A stretch of 64,000 bases of DNA, taken from positions 39,810,191 through 39,874,190 of the forward strand of contig NC_088302.1 in the NCBI RefSeq assembly GCF_032854445.1. The letters are read 5' to 3'. Of the stretch, positions 31,579 to 44,694 are shown in pieces. The notes under the pieces are model-generated. The model saw only the letters and a program-made list of their open reading frames with translations, was not told the origin of the DNA and searched no databases. Within the stretch, counting starts at the first letter, position 1. Each line of letters opens with the position of its first letter. The translations under genes and the position numbers were made by a program. Source of the DNA: Liolophura sinensis. Taxonomy: Eukaryota > Mollusca > Polyplacophora > Chitonida > Chitonidae.

Positions 31579-34500
31579 AAGAAATTAATAAAATGAGAGA
31601 TTCTCACTGATAAGATTCTCACTGATTTAATTATTGAACTGAGACTCAGTGCTTAAAGGGAAGCGAAAGGTATTATACATTTCTCTCTCTGTGTGGAATA
31701 CAAGTGTTTACAAACAAAGAAATAAAAATAATATAATTTGCATTCTTATTCTCAAACTGGAAGAAAATTCTGAATCTCATTTTCCGAAACACCGCATGAC
31801 ATTTCAGATAATGTGACAATGATTTTGAAATAAGGCTGCATTAAATCATTTTAGAAAATTAGATCCGCAGTGGGTAGTGTATAATAACTGAACAAACTTC
31901 CGTAGGAAATCCGACTCCACGGGACGGGCATACCGCAGTGCAATTGAAGCGGAGTCAGTCAGATAATGATACAGTCCATCATTTTTACATCATTGTTACG
32001 GACGGAATCTCACGCACTGACGACTTATCATTATCCACAAACAGTGGTCTCTATGATGTATGGGCCCCCGTGAACATTGGCGGAATAATACAGTGATGGA
32101 AAGGAAACCAGACGCCACGTGATATTTAGACGCGGCAATATCCGAGGCGTGGGTGTAATGAGGCCCCCTTATTTCTATACACAGAACAGATAAAATGGGA
32201 TTTCTGATCCTCGGGGTGAGGTGACAGTGACTGCGTGTGGGTCGTTAAATCTATACCCAAACCAACAGGTTAATCTTACCCCATTTCCACATGACATTTA
32301 CCATCGGGGCAACCAGTGTCTTTCTCAGTAGACTATAATACAGGACAAAAGTGATCCTGGTTTAGACGGAATATTCATGTGGGCAGAGGTTCACAGCTGT
32401 ATATCGTACGATACCACCATAATAACTGGCAGTGTGCAAATGGTACATACCTAAAGCGTCCTTGGGGACTTCATACGTTGGAACAGGTTAATACTGCTAT
32501 GCATCACACGTGAATTTAGAAATAGTGTCATGGAAAAGAAAATGCCTGCGGACAGAAATGCAGGCATGAAAGGTGAAAGAAAAAGGCTAGATTAGGGGAC
32601 GGGTTAGAGAAATTAATTCCGTGATCGTGTAAATTGTGGCAGGACGGTGAAGATATTTCAGCTTGACAAGATCGGACAAAGAAGACGATGCACCGAGCCA
32701 TAATACCTGCCGAAGACAGGTGATTTAGGACATTCTGTGAATACATTTGTTACTCTGCCTTTGGTGTTGTAAACGGTGGGTGGCTCTCGTACGGATTTGT
32801 AGGCGCTCTAAGAAGTTCACTGAAACCCAGTTGACTTTTGCACATGTGCTATACACACTGATTTATCTCTGCGGGTTAAAATATTTGCGTCACATTTACC
32901 CAGGGCGAACAAGTTTAATCCACGCATGAAGATGACAGCCGTAATAAAAGAGTATACTGTAAACACCAATCAAGCACCGGAAGGAGGACCATACCGTACG
33001 GGTACCAAGAAATACATGTATTTTCTTTATTTTCCTGGTTTTGTCACACTGCATATTGAAACCTCTAGTCATCAAAAGGCTGCAAAAGTCTGAAACAGTT
33101 CAGGGAACAAACACCTCTTGGAATAGGCGGAGTGAAATAAAATAATAGTTTTCATCCTCTCAGGAGAGATAAAATTAATTAAGGATAAAATGAGATCGTC
33201 AGAAAAAGCTATAAATGTACATTGTTCAAAGGTAAATATGTCGACCAGATTTAACCGTTTACCATTATTCAGTTACACTCTATTACGTCCCGGTCACCAG
33301 GGAACATTTCATGGCTACATCGCGAGCTATGAAATTAAACGAGTGCATTACTCTTGTTTTACGTCACTTTTCGTGCCCCGCAAATGCGTCTGCAGCGAGA
33401 AATGGCTTGTAATTAATATGTATTCCTGGATTGCATGAGTCAATCACTGGAGGTGGGTACCGTCATCTGTGGAGAGGAGACATCTAGTCATTGACTTAGT
33501 CATCTGACTTTCAGTCTGATTTTTAATAGAAAATACTGTAACAATATAAAAGATTTAATTTTGTTTTCGTATTGAAGAGGATATTTTTTCTTCTTTTTGT
33601 TATTTGTCTTGTAAAATTATATATGGATACAAATTTCAACCCTGACAAATTGTAACCATTTGTCTGTATCATGAGAGCAATTGCCTTTTGAAGCCCTGGC
33701 GTCTGTCTTGGTATAAATTGACCCTTGTAACTGATTTACAACCCTGGTGGGTAAGTGCAAAGAGAAAGCGGACGAATATTCTGAAAATGAATTCAGATAG
33801 GGCTCATCCGAAGAGACAGGAAATGGAGAATCTAATAATTGGTTTCTACCACAGTTGGCACCATCATTAAAGCAGTCAAGAGCACGATGCCTATGTACAT
33901 ATTGTTTATGCTCTACGTAATCTTATTAATTAATAAATTCTAATGACGAGTTTACAGCGCCTTTGGTGTACATACGAATGCCTGGGCATGACTTGAAGTG
34001 TGTCATTTTGTTAATGGTTTATTCGATTCGTCAAGAAAACCATCATTTTTCTGGTATGTAATCCTTTTACACAAGGGATCACTTGGACACACAGGATGCT
34101 TTTTCAATTCAAGCAAGGAGATTCCCGTTGCTCAACTGTTCTTGGACATTTGGTGACAATAAGCGGTTCACAGCGCTTGTTGGTCATTTTGAGTGGTGTT
34201 ACATGAAGTTTGTTTCAGTTCACTCGCTTCCGGTTGTAAGGGTATCACTATTATTTCACTGTTTGAGTCTCAGATCAGTGATAGTCCTTACACAAGATAA
34301 TGATAGAGAAACATGAAGACGCTTGAATAATTTCAATACATATATTTGGACAAACATAGACAAAAATACAACTGACAATAACATAAAAAACAATACAAAT
34401 AATTACAAAGATAGATAGTCTCTTACTGATGACTACGTCCAAATCTTGATGGAATATTCCGGCTTTCAAAGGCGGGTCAGTCCACGTAAATACAGAATAC

Positions 34501-37257
34501 ACAGTTTAGAGGGTGACAGTCCAAGTGACAAGCTGTATTGGGTACGGCACACTGACGATGGTTTATTCCCAAACTGCCTGCGAATGTGTAACTTCTCAAG
34601 GCGGACGGGTTGACAGTAGCGTCCGTGATACCGAGCTGTCGATGTATATTTCAATCCTGGGAAGTATACACAAAGTCACTTTCAGGGTAAAGTAGGATGA
34701 AATATACGGAATAAAAAAAATAGCAAGAGGCGAAAATGGAGTACGAATGTCGAATGACGTGAAAGCGGATATCTCCAAACCCAGCAAAATCTTTCACAGT
34801 GGAGGACAGAAAATATGACTGCTCTCAAGGGGACTTGAGTAAATGACTGCGAGCTTCACAACCCCATCGCTCATATTTTGCACTAACAAAAAGAAAATTT
34901 GGGATGGTTTGCAACATGTTTACAACACCGATACATATTTCTAGAATGTTTAGTCTATGTACAATGACACTAAACTCATAAGCTCAACTGATTTTCAGTG
35001 CAGGCTATAACGTACACACAGAGGGAATAATGGAGGTCAGACATTGCTTTTTTTCATTTTTGGATAGGATAAGTATTTTGGATAAGTAAAAAATTCTTTG
35101 TTTCACCTCGTAACATATGTCGTGGTTTGACAAAAGGATTCGACGAATGGAAACGCCGCGTCAGGTGAGGTCAATACATTCATAAGAGAGTTTACAGGTT
35201 ACTCCTCAGCTGAACAGATCGAGCATGGAATCTATCTCAACTATCGGGAATTCCCTGGTCTGTCTGAAATCGTAATTTGTTCGTGATGATGTCTGATAAG
35301 TTAACAGTCACATGGGGAGTACAGGCCACGGACAAATCCTATGTATGATGGTGTATGTATATATCAGGAGCTTGGGGACTTATCGCTTGGGGACCAAACA
35401 TACCTATACTTGGGGTTATAGACACGCTATAGGGTTGACATCACTACCAGGTGCTGTATTAGCAGGCTACTGGCATTTTATATGTTGTTATTGTATGTAT
35501 CGCCCATCTGCTTTGTTAGCTTATGTGGCAGTGTCATAGATCGAAATATACTTGATGCCCTTGTCTGGTACAACACGTTTTTATCATCGCCCAGATTGTG
35601 ACACATGATGGACTCTCATTCTGCTAATCATTTTTTCCTCTCATTTGCCATGTATGACGACCATGTTGTGAGCACATTTGATATCGAACTGCAATGTACT
35701 AGATACGTGATGGGCGAAATGCCAACGGATACAGCTTTGATGTGGTAACACTTTATCCAATTTTATGCCACTGACATTTCGTCCCAGTTTCATCATGTTC
35801 GAAACACTCTTATCTCGTCTCATTTAGCTTCAAGCTTGATCTCTAAATATGTACATGTAGGCTAATCTGATACAACGAAAAAAATCATCAAAGCAGAGGT
35901 CGATCTCAGTGATCGGATGTCAAAAACATGCCTTTGTAGTGCCCTGTACAAATGCCGTATTGTTCTCCAGAGATGAAGGCCGATAGGTAGCCAGTGGATA
36001 CCTAGCAGGGACTAGGAAAAGTCATTAGATAACGCTATGTTCTGATGCTCCTACAACAAACAGACATAAATCGGGACAGAACCAAAGAGTTGAGCTTGAT
36101 TTTAAATAGACGAGTAATTGATGTATTGGCTTGAAGTTCACAAAGTGGTTAAGCATAAAACAACTCAAAAATCTAAATATTGAAGTCCGAACCAGGAGAT
36201 TCCTGTGGTCAGACACACATAAAACTCAGGATATTGTTCCGCTAAACGTCTTTTAATAAATGTCTTCTTCACCTCACATAAATACGGATGTTGAAGTTTT
36301 GTCCCATTGGAAAAGGAAAAACAGTGTAGATTTGTATTTTTTTTACACATTTTGTTTGCTCAGATTTATAATTCTAAGGTCATTGGCAATGGAAGTTAGA
36401 AAAGGATATTCAAAGACTGTGGAATAAAATGTTCAGATTGGCCAGCACAGTTGTGTCCGCTGTAGATGTTAAAGGTAAACTGGGAATGGAAAACACGAAA
36501 ACTCGCCTCAGATCACCTGTGAGGTCTAAATCATTCAGCGATCTTTGTAACTGATCAAATGATTGCACGACAAATTTTTGAAATCACACAACTTTAACGC
36601 TTCGTTGTCTATCCCCCAAACGACATAGAAAGTTAAAATTTTCAGATGTAACATGATTGTCCAGAGATTTTCTACCATCTAATTATATCACCTTACGGAG
36701 TAACATTGTATGGTTAGACACACTGCCAGGTGATATTAAAAATCGTTACATCTCTGTCTGACTGAAACGTCTACGTATCAGTGACCCAGTTAGTATTGCT
36801 TATATCATTCCTGTCTCAGAAAGCGTAAAGCATTGGTCATGCTTATATTTAATCTAACAACTTCCCCATCGAAGTAACTACAGGGATGTTTCTGTAACTC
36901 CTAAATAATTGATTTCTTGTTATTGTAATGATTGCAGGAGAACAACGATTTATCACACCGTAATAGATGCAACCCGTGAGGTTAAAAACGTCCAGGAAAG
37001 TTTTATGTTCAATGGGCAAACCATATTTTTAATTCAAAATCATGTTTCATTATTCGGTGAAAGAGTAATCAATGAAGGCACCTCCACTTTTTCAACTGAA
37101 AATCATTTTGTTCAAAACACCTCAACTTTAGAATTCTAGCCTGAGTAATATCGAACTTTGTTTTTTCAGTTGACTTTGGTTTGATGTAAATAAATTTAAT
37201 CCATTTATGTGCGTTTCATTGACAGATGAAAGAGAAAAACATTAGAACGCTGGATAG

Positions 37258-37526
37258 ATTTATGTATTTATTTGATTGGTGTTATACGCCGTACTCAAGA
37301 ATATTTCACTTATACGACGGCGGTCGGCATTATGGTGAGAAAAAACCGGATACAGCCCACGGGAAACCTACGACTTTCCATAGGTTGCTAGCAGACCTTC
37401 CCACGTACGGCCGGAGAGGAAGCCAGCATGAGCTGGACTTGAACTCACGGCGACCGGATTGGTGAGATGCTCCTGTGTCATTGCGCTGCGCTATCGCGCT
37501 AACCAAATGAGCCACCGAGGCCCCCC
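37258..37526 (-). repeat. SINE-1 full-length copy, absent from duplicate B
   Basis: Minus-strand copy with intact head (GGCCTCGGTGGCTCATTTGG, B-box-like GAGTTCAAGTCC) and tail (CTTGAGTACGGCGTATAACA). The flanks, AACATTAG...CTGGA and ATGGAAAGAGGAG, are joined directly in copy B near 42999-43006, which is the empty site. Confidence 0.92.
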
Positions 37527-37904
37527 AATGGAAAGAGGAGATAAGATAATATGCCTGAATACAAACAGTTCAGCAGCAGAAGGCCTTCCAAACTTCGCAC
37601 GAATGCAGCTAGCGAATAAGAAATGGGAAAACTGTTTAATTTCAGTAAACCTATGGCAATGTAGACTCTTTTGAAGTGGAAAACAGGTAAGAGGATTAAG
37701 CATAAGAGCTGTAATGTTAGGAAAACATATGGATGCATCTTTTGTTTAATTAAAACGCCAATCTTGCTGGATGCCTGTGTTGGGCTGGCGTTGTCAGATT
37801 GAATTTGATAGTATGATGCTGCAAGTCAGGAAGTTATAATTTAACCTTTGTATGGAAAACATCATCTCAGCCATAGAAATATTTAGTCAAATTATTTTAG
37901 GAGC

Positions 37905-38035
37905 GGGAATATGCGAGGTGATCAGCACGCCAGCGCGGCGCATTGACTCAAGAGCCTCGCAGCAATGCGGTCGCTGTGAGTTGAGTGGTGTTTTACTATG
38001 TGCTCAAGAATATTTTACTTATTCAACGGTGCGTA
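37905..38035. repeat. Chimeric SINE-1 fragment (copy A)
   Basis: A plus-strand head piece (CAATGCGGTCGCTGTGAGTT) is joined to a minus-strand tail piece (GTGGTGTTTTACTATGTGC, CAAGAATATTTTACTTATTC). The same junction is present in copy B at about 43165-43275, so it predates the duplication. Confidence 0.7.
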
Positions 38036-38338
38036 CAAGTTTTAATGGGATTGTCATGGAACATGTAAACATTGTTTGGGGGAAACTGGCCTTGCGATTA
38101 TTGATCCGCCACGTCTATTTTGGTTGATGGCTGGCATAACAGTTTCTGTTTTGACGCCTACATTCCGTGTACAGTGCCTTAATAGGATTGTCATGAAACA
38201 TGAAGACGTTCGTATACCAGCCATGTCAGTCTCCAAAACAATGTTCAACATAAACTGCTAAAGAGCCTCTTGATGATGGAAAGACACCAGGAACGTTCTA
38301 TAGGAATTATTTGAACCTGTATCCAAGTCGTGTACCAT

Positions 38339-39088
38339 ACGTAGACTCTCGACACTCTTGATGCACCGATTCGGCTTATTCTGATCCTAACTTTCACTAA
38401 CTTGGAACTCTGTCATTTAGAGTGTGCTTTCCTCGATATATCCAAGCTGTCCGATACGAAAACATGTTTTCTTTGAACCTGAGGTAATTCTGATTTTATA
38501 TATCACAGTTATACTGATCAGCAATACCGACCTTAGTTTCACAATTAAGACAAATGTACCTAGCCCATCGACAGCCAGCCAAACTTCGCAACCGCCATTT
38601 CCGATTCTACTGGACCGCACTCGGTGATGCCGACAAAAAGGATAAGATAAAGCGTGAACGTTTGGATTGGAAATAACTACACCATTCAAACTGTGATTGA
38701 CAACCAGATGTTTGGAAGTTTGAAAATGTTGCACACCTAGCAGTGAAAAACCCGTCGTGGACGAAAGAAAGGACATCGGAATTGTCTCAGCAAATACAGA
38801 AGTAAGCGAAATTCATTGGAATAATTATATTTCTGTTACTACAACACTATCAGTACGAAAGATACAGATAGAGACCTATACAAGAGTCTGTTGGGAATGA
38901 AATAAAGTTTTACTAGGTGTATTATTCAACATGGAGGATTTCATTTTAAAATGCTCTTATTTTAGACTTTTTCTGTGCAAACTGAAATTCATCCGAGGAT
39001 TTAAACGTCCAGTTAGACATTGTTTGAGAGTATGAAGTCCGATGGCATATTCGACCTTAATCAGTGCCTTTGTGTATTCAGGAGTACC
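38339..39088 (+). repeat. Interspersed repeat R, copy 2, between duplicates A and B
   Basis: Inverted relative of 16458-17175. Its right end TATTCAGGAGTACC (about 39075-39088) is followed at once by the first bases of duplicate B. A 119-codon minus-strand frame (38776-38417) is not preserved in the other copy, though EVWLAVDG-G--VLIV is shared, so coding ancestry is possible but unproven. Confidence 0.8.
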
Positions 39089-41824
39089 CAAAGAATGAAT
39101 AAAATGAGTAAAATTCTGATTAATTTTATTATTGAACTCAGACTCAAAGCTTACAAGGGGCTGTCAAAGTATAATGCATTTCTCTCTCTAACTGGAATAC
39201 AAATGTTGACAAACAAGGAAGAAAAATAATATAATGTGCATTCTTGCTCTCAAATCAGAGGATAAACATAAAAGTTCATTTGCAGAAACACCGCATGATA
39301 TTTCAGATAATGTGACAATGATTTTGAAATGAAAACGCATTAAATTATTTTAGAAAATTAAATCCGCGATGGGTAGTGTATAAAAAGTGAACGAACTTCC
39401 TTTAAAGTCTGTAGGAAATCCGATTCCTTGGGACGGGCATACCGCAGTGCAATGGAAGCGGAGTCAGCCCGGTAATGACACAGTCCATCATTTTACCCGC
39501 TCGGCCATTGTTACGGAGAGAGTCTCGCGCACTAAGGACTTATCATTAGTAGTAGTAGTCTCTATGATGTATGGGTTCCCGTGAACATTGGCGGAATAAT
39601 ACAGTGATGGAAAGGAAACCAGACACTACGTGATATTCAGACGCGGAAATATCCGAGGCGTGGGTGTGATGAGGTCCCCTTATTTCTATACACAGAACAG
39701 ATACAGTGGAATTTCTGATCCACGGGGTGAAGGGACAGTGACTGTGTGTGGGTCGTTAAATCTATACCCAAACCAACTGGTAAATCTTACCCTATTTCCA
39801 GATGGCATTTCCACGCACGGAAATCATGCCATCAGGGTAACCAGTGTCATTTTCAGCAGACTAATATAGGCAGACAGTGATTCTGGCTGAAACGGAATAT
39901 TCATGCTGAATACATGCTGTATCGATATCATGGACTTCATACGTGGGAACAGTTTAATACTGGTAATCATCACACGTGGCTCTTGTACAGGTTTGCAGGC
40001 GCTCTGCCAAGAAGCACCGCATATTGAAACACCTAGTCAACAATGGGCTGAAAAAGTCTGAAAAAGTTCAAATAGCAAACGCCTCCTGGAATATTTCGGA
40101 GTGAAATAAGATAATAGTTTTCAGCCCCTCAGGAGAGATAAAATTAATTAAGGATAAAATGAGATCGTCAGAAAAAGCAATAAATGTAAATTGTTCAAAT
40201 CTAAATGATTTAACCGTTCGCCATTGTTCAGTTACGCCCTATTACGTCCCGGTCACCAGGGACATTTATTGGCTACATGGCGAGCTATGAAATTAAACGG
40301 GTGACATTACTCTTGTTTTACGTCACTTTTCGATCTTCGTGCCCTGCGACTGCGTCTGCAGCGAGGAATGGCTTGTAATTAATATGTATTCCTGGATGGC
40401 ATGAGACAATCACTGGAGGCGGGTCAATGTATCGTCATCAGTGGAGAGGAGAAATCTAGTCTAATTAAATGTTGCTTTATGATTCAATCAACTCGAAACG
40501 ATTTCTGTTTGACTAAAGAGGGCCAGAAACACAATAGTGCTGTACATATAGTTTTGAATTTTCTCATCCATCACTTTCATTAAACAATTTCTAACCGACT
40601 TTGTCATCTGATTTTTAATAGAAAGTACTGTAACAATATAAAAGATTTATCCCTGTTTTCGCATTGAAGAGGACAGTTTTTCTTCTTCTTATTTGCCATC
40701 TAAAATATTAAGATAATATATATGGATACAAATTTCAACCCAGACAAAATGTAACCATGTATCCGTATCATGAGACCAATTGCCTTTTGAAGCCCTGGCG
40801 TCTGTCTTGGTATAAATTGACCCTTATAACTGATTTAAACCCTGGTGGGTAAGTGCAAAGAGAAAGCAGACGAATATTCTGAAAATGAATTCAGATAGGG
40901 CTCATCCGAAGAGACAGGAAATGGAGAATCTAATAATTGGTTTCTACCACAGTTGGCACCATCATTAAAGCAGTCAAGAGCACGATGCAATCCTTTTACA
41001 CAAGGGATCACTTGGACACACGAGATGCTTTTTCAATTCAAGCAACGAGATTCCCGTTGCTCAACTGTTCTTGGACATTTGGTGACAATAAGCGGTTCAC
41101 AGCGCTTGTTGGTCATTTTGAGTGGTGTTACATGAAGTTTGTTGGAGGTCACTTGCGTCCGAGTGTAAGGGTATCACTATTGTTTCACTGTTTGACTCTC
41201 AAATCAGCAATAGGCCTTACAAAAGATAATGATAGAGAAACACGAAGACGCTTGAATAATTTCCATACATATATTTGAAAACAAAATAGACAAAAAATAA
41301 AAAAAAACAACAAAACAAAATAAAAAAAAAACACACAAAAAACTGACAATTACATAGAAAACAATAAAATAATTAAAAAGGTAGATAGTCTTTCACTGAT
41401 GACTACGCTCATCTTGATGGAATATTCCGGCTTCCAAAGGTGAGTCAGTGCACGTAAATATAGAGTACACAGTTAAGAGGATGACAGTCCGACAAGCGAC
41501 AAGCTGTAGTGGGCACGGCACGCTGACGATAGTTTATTCTCCAACTGCCTGCGAATGTGTAAGTTTTCAGGGCGGACGTGTTGACAGTAGCTTATGTGGC
41601 AACTTCATAAATCGAAATGTACTTGACGCTCTTGCTTTGTACAACACGTTTTATCATTTTCGAGATTGTGACACATGATGGACTCTCATTTTGCTAATCA
41701 TTTTTTCCTCTCATTTACCATGTATAACGACCATGTTGTGAGCACATTTGATATCGAACTGCAGTGCTGTAGATACGTGACGGGCGAAATGCCTACGAGT
41801 ACAGCTTTCATGTGGGGGTGTAGT

Positions 41825-41869
41825 GCTGTAGATACGTGACGGGCATTTTGCCCGTCACGTATCTACAGC
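41825..41869. repeat. Perfect 21-bp-arm hairpin in duplicate B
   Basis: GCTGTAGATACGTGACGGGCA (first 20 bases given by 41825-41844) is followed by TTT and its exact reverse complement to 41869. A direct copy of the arm lies 58 bp upstream (41767 on). Duplicate A has only the single ancestral arm (near 35700-35730). Confidence 0.95.
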
Positions 41870-43164
41870 CCTGCAGTTCCTTTTCCCCAATTTTACGCCA
41901 CTCACGTTTCGTGCCCGTTCATTATGTTTGAAACACTTTTATCTCGTCTCATTTAGCTTCAAGCTTGATCTCTAAATATGTACATGTAGGCTAATCTGAT
42001 ACAACGAAAAAAATCATCAAAGCAGAGGTCGATCCCAGTGGTAGGAGGTCAAAAAACATGCCTTTGTGGTGCTCTGTACAAATGCTGTAATGTTCTCCAG
42101 ATTGAATGCCGATAGGAAGGGAATGAATACCGAGCAGGGGCTAGGGAAAGTGGTTAGATAACGTTATGTTCTGATGCTCCTACCACAAGACATAAAGAAG
42201 TAAAAGAGTTGATATGGTCTGTTGACCGTATACTAGGGGTGGCTTAACTGCATTAGTGACACGCTAGATAGGTGGGACAAAACATAAAATATAAAAAAGA
42301 CAGTGAAAACGAAATTGGATCGACAATTTCTTATCTAGTACACAAAACGTCAGACTGACCAAAGTAAATGTCATATAAACACCCCACTGTTCTAACTATA
42401 ATTTTATCAGTTTTATTTCAGAACCTTTTATGCAAACAGTCTGGATCCTTCGGTCGGACTGTAAGGCCAGGCTGGAATGCTGTGGCTATGCCTTAACATG
42501 ATTCGGGCTCTAATAACGTAATGGGGTTGTCTTTACAGGAGATTAGACAGTGGGAATATTAGCCAGTGGAAAGCTACTCTATAGACAGTTCACAAAGGTT
42601 GTATTTACTCTAACAACTTCCCCGTCGAAGTAACCACAGGGATATTTCTGTATCTTCTTCATAACTGATTTCTTCTGTTGTAATAATGATTACAGGGGAA
42701 CAGCGATTCTTCACACGGTAATAGATGCAACTTGTGCGGTTAAAAACGTCCAGGAAAGTGTTGTTTGTTGTAGGCAAACCATATTTTTAATTCAAAATCA
42801 TGTTTCATTATTCGATGGGAGAATAAAAAATGAAAGCATTTTTTTTCAACTGAAAATCATTTTGTTCAAAACACCTGAACTTTAGAATGCTAGTCTGAAT
42901 AATGTCGAGTTTTGTTTTTTTAGTTAGCTTTGGTTTGATGTAAATAAATTGAATGCATTTATGTGCGTTTCATTGACAGTTGAAAGAGAAAAACATTAGC
43001 CCACTGGAAAGAGGAGATAAGATAAAATGCCTGAATACAAACAGTTCAGCAGCTGAAGGCCTTCTAGCTCTTCCACGAATGCAGCTAGGAAATAAGCAAT
43101 GGGAAAAGATCATCTCAGCCATAGGAATGTTTGTAAAAATTATTTTAGGAGCGGAAATATGCGA

Positions 43165-43275
43165 GGTGGTCAGCACGGCAGCGCGGTGCAATGGCCCAGG
43201 AGCCTCCACCAGTGCGGTCGCTGTGAGTTGATTGTTATTTTACGCCGTGCCCAAGATTTCACTTATACGACGGTG
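43165..43275. repeat. Chimeric SINE-1 fragment (copy B)
   Basis: Counterpart of 37905-38035: CAGTGCGGTCGCTGTGAGTT joined to TTATTTTACGCCGTGCCCAA and CACTTATACGACGGTGG. Confidence 0.7.
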
Positions 43276-43530
43276 GAACATGTAAACATTGTTGGGGGAA
43301 ACTTGCCTTGCGATTATTGACCCGTCGTATCTATTTTGGCTGATGCCTGGTATACGAATGTCTGTTTTGACGCCTACATTCCGTATACACTGCCTTAATA
43401 GGATTGTCATGGAACATGTAGACATTTATATACCAGTCAGGTCAGTTCCCAAAACAATGTTCAACACAAACTAGTAAAGAACCAATTGACGATGGAAAGA
43501 CACAAGAACTGTTCTAGACGAATAAATTAA

Positions 43531-44566
43531 AAAAAATCGTGTAGCATTCCAGTTCATAAATCGTAGATAATCAAAACCTGTTGATTTGCCGCCCCATGGT
43601 AGCAATTGTTCATATATCCAACGTGACAATTTAATTAAAGCGAGCTAATTCATTGGAGTGTTTGGTATAGGTCTTTAGGGAATGATCACTCCGTAAATCT
43701 GGAAATGTTACCAAGTTAAGGAAAAAAGAGTTTCTTTGATCCACCTTTCACCATATGTCTCCACGAATCCATTTGCAGGGACAGTTTTCTTGCGCTATCA
43801 GAATTAACCGTGCTATAGAGGCATTGATTATGACATACAGCTGACCACTGACCCAAACAGGTCATGTGTACAGTGTACGCTTGTAAAAACCCCACCTTTC
43901 TCCCATTGGTTGCCTAGTTTGCTTTCAGGACGATGTAGTACTGAGATCAACTGAATTGTGAACTCTATTGCAAAGCCCAGGATGAGCTTACCATTATGGA
44001 ATAATCTGTCCACGCTGTAAACTTTGTCTATTTTACTTCAACCGGTGTTATTTCATTAGCCAAATGTGCTCCTCTCTAAATGACTTTCACAACCCTTTAA
44101 AGAGAAGAGCAGGCACTTTGTGAGGATTTTTTTGACCAGAAGTTGCGATGTAAAAATGTTAAACCCTTTCCAGGAATAACCCAAGGGTTGACAGAAACTT
44201 TTATAGTAGAAACGATGTTTGCAGTCAATATTTTAAAGGTACTGCATGTCTTCGTAAGTGGATTTTATTGTTATCTGTTATCCTGGTAACTGGGTTGAAA
44301 TTCTTTTGACCACGAAGACTATTCTAACTTAAGTCAAATTTTAAAACTTTTTCACAAAGCTTAGCTTTTGGTTATGGGAGTTGAAATTTTGACACATTTG
44401 TGTGTGTCAAAGATAACATTGATGAGATGGTCAAAATTTTTAGTTACCATGGCTTGACAAAAAGGTATAGAATCATATTTCAAATTTTGGGCTAAGTCAG
44501 AACTTGCTTTATGGAGTTGATCCCAGGATCTGGATATGGAGAGTGATTTGTCAGTTTGGAGATATG
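43531..44566. other. Non-coding, nothing recognised
   Basis: No gene, SINE or duplicated block is recognised. Confidence 0.35.
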
Positions 44567-44694
44567 GGAGAGTCCTTAGTCACGGACTACAACCACAGAT
44601 AGGAGAGTGTATAGTCATGGACTGCAACCACAGATAAGGGGAGTCCATAGTCACGGACTACAACCACATATAGGAGATTCCTTAGTCACGGACT
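44567..44694 (+). repeat. 35-bp tandem repeat, about 3.6 units
   Basis: GGAGAGTCCTTAGTCACGGA with CTACAACCACAGATA repeats at 34-37 bp spacing. Each unit holds a small inverted repeat AGTCC...GGACT. Confidence 0.85.

Larger units (their letters stand above)
31579..38320 (+). repeat. Segmental duplication, copy A
   Basis: Aligns in the same orientation with 39089-43530 across many blocks, for example TTTCAGATAATGTGACAATG (31804/39300), CGTGATATTTAGACGCGG/CGTGATATTCAGACGCGG, GGATAAAATGAGATCG, TCCTTTTACACAAGGGATC and AACAACTTCCCC. Relative to B it holds extra blocks: about 300 bp near 32515-32790, 175 bp near 33892-34065, 900 bp at 34620-35518, a replaced block at about 36110-36840 and a SINE at 37258-37526. 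No gene is recognised. One frame (34083-34316) is partly kept in B, without a known domain. Confidence 0.9.
39089..43530 (+). repeat. Segmental duplication, copy B
   Basis: Shorter partner of copy A (about 4.4 against 6.7 kb). It lacks the 900-bp block of A with a short shared AGC at the break, has about 120 bp extra near 40465-40590 and carries a fold-back insertion at about 41815-41880. No gene recognised. Confidence 0.9.

Noticed and set aside
38417-38776. 119-codon minus-strand frame in repeat R
   Set aside because: The other R copy (16458-17175) breaks the frame. The shared EVWLAVDG stretch is too short to call a protein.
34083-41278. Similar frames in duplicates A (34083-34316) and B (40937-41278)
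   Set aside because: Differences look evenly spread over codon positions and neighbouring frames in the duplicates are broken, so shared ancestry explains the similarity without coding constraint.
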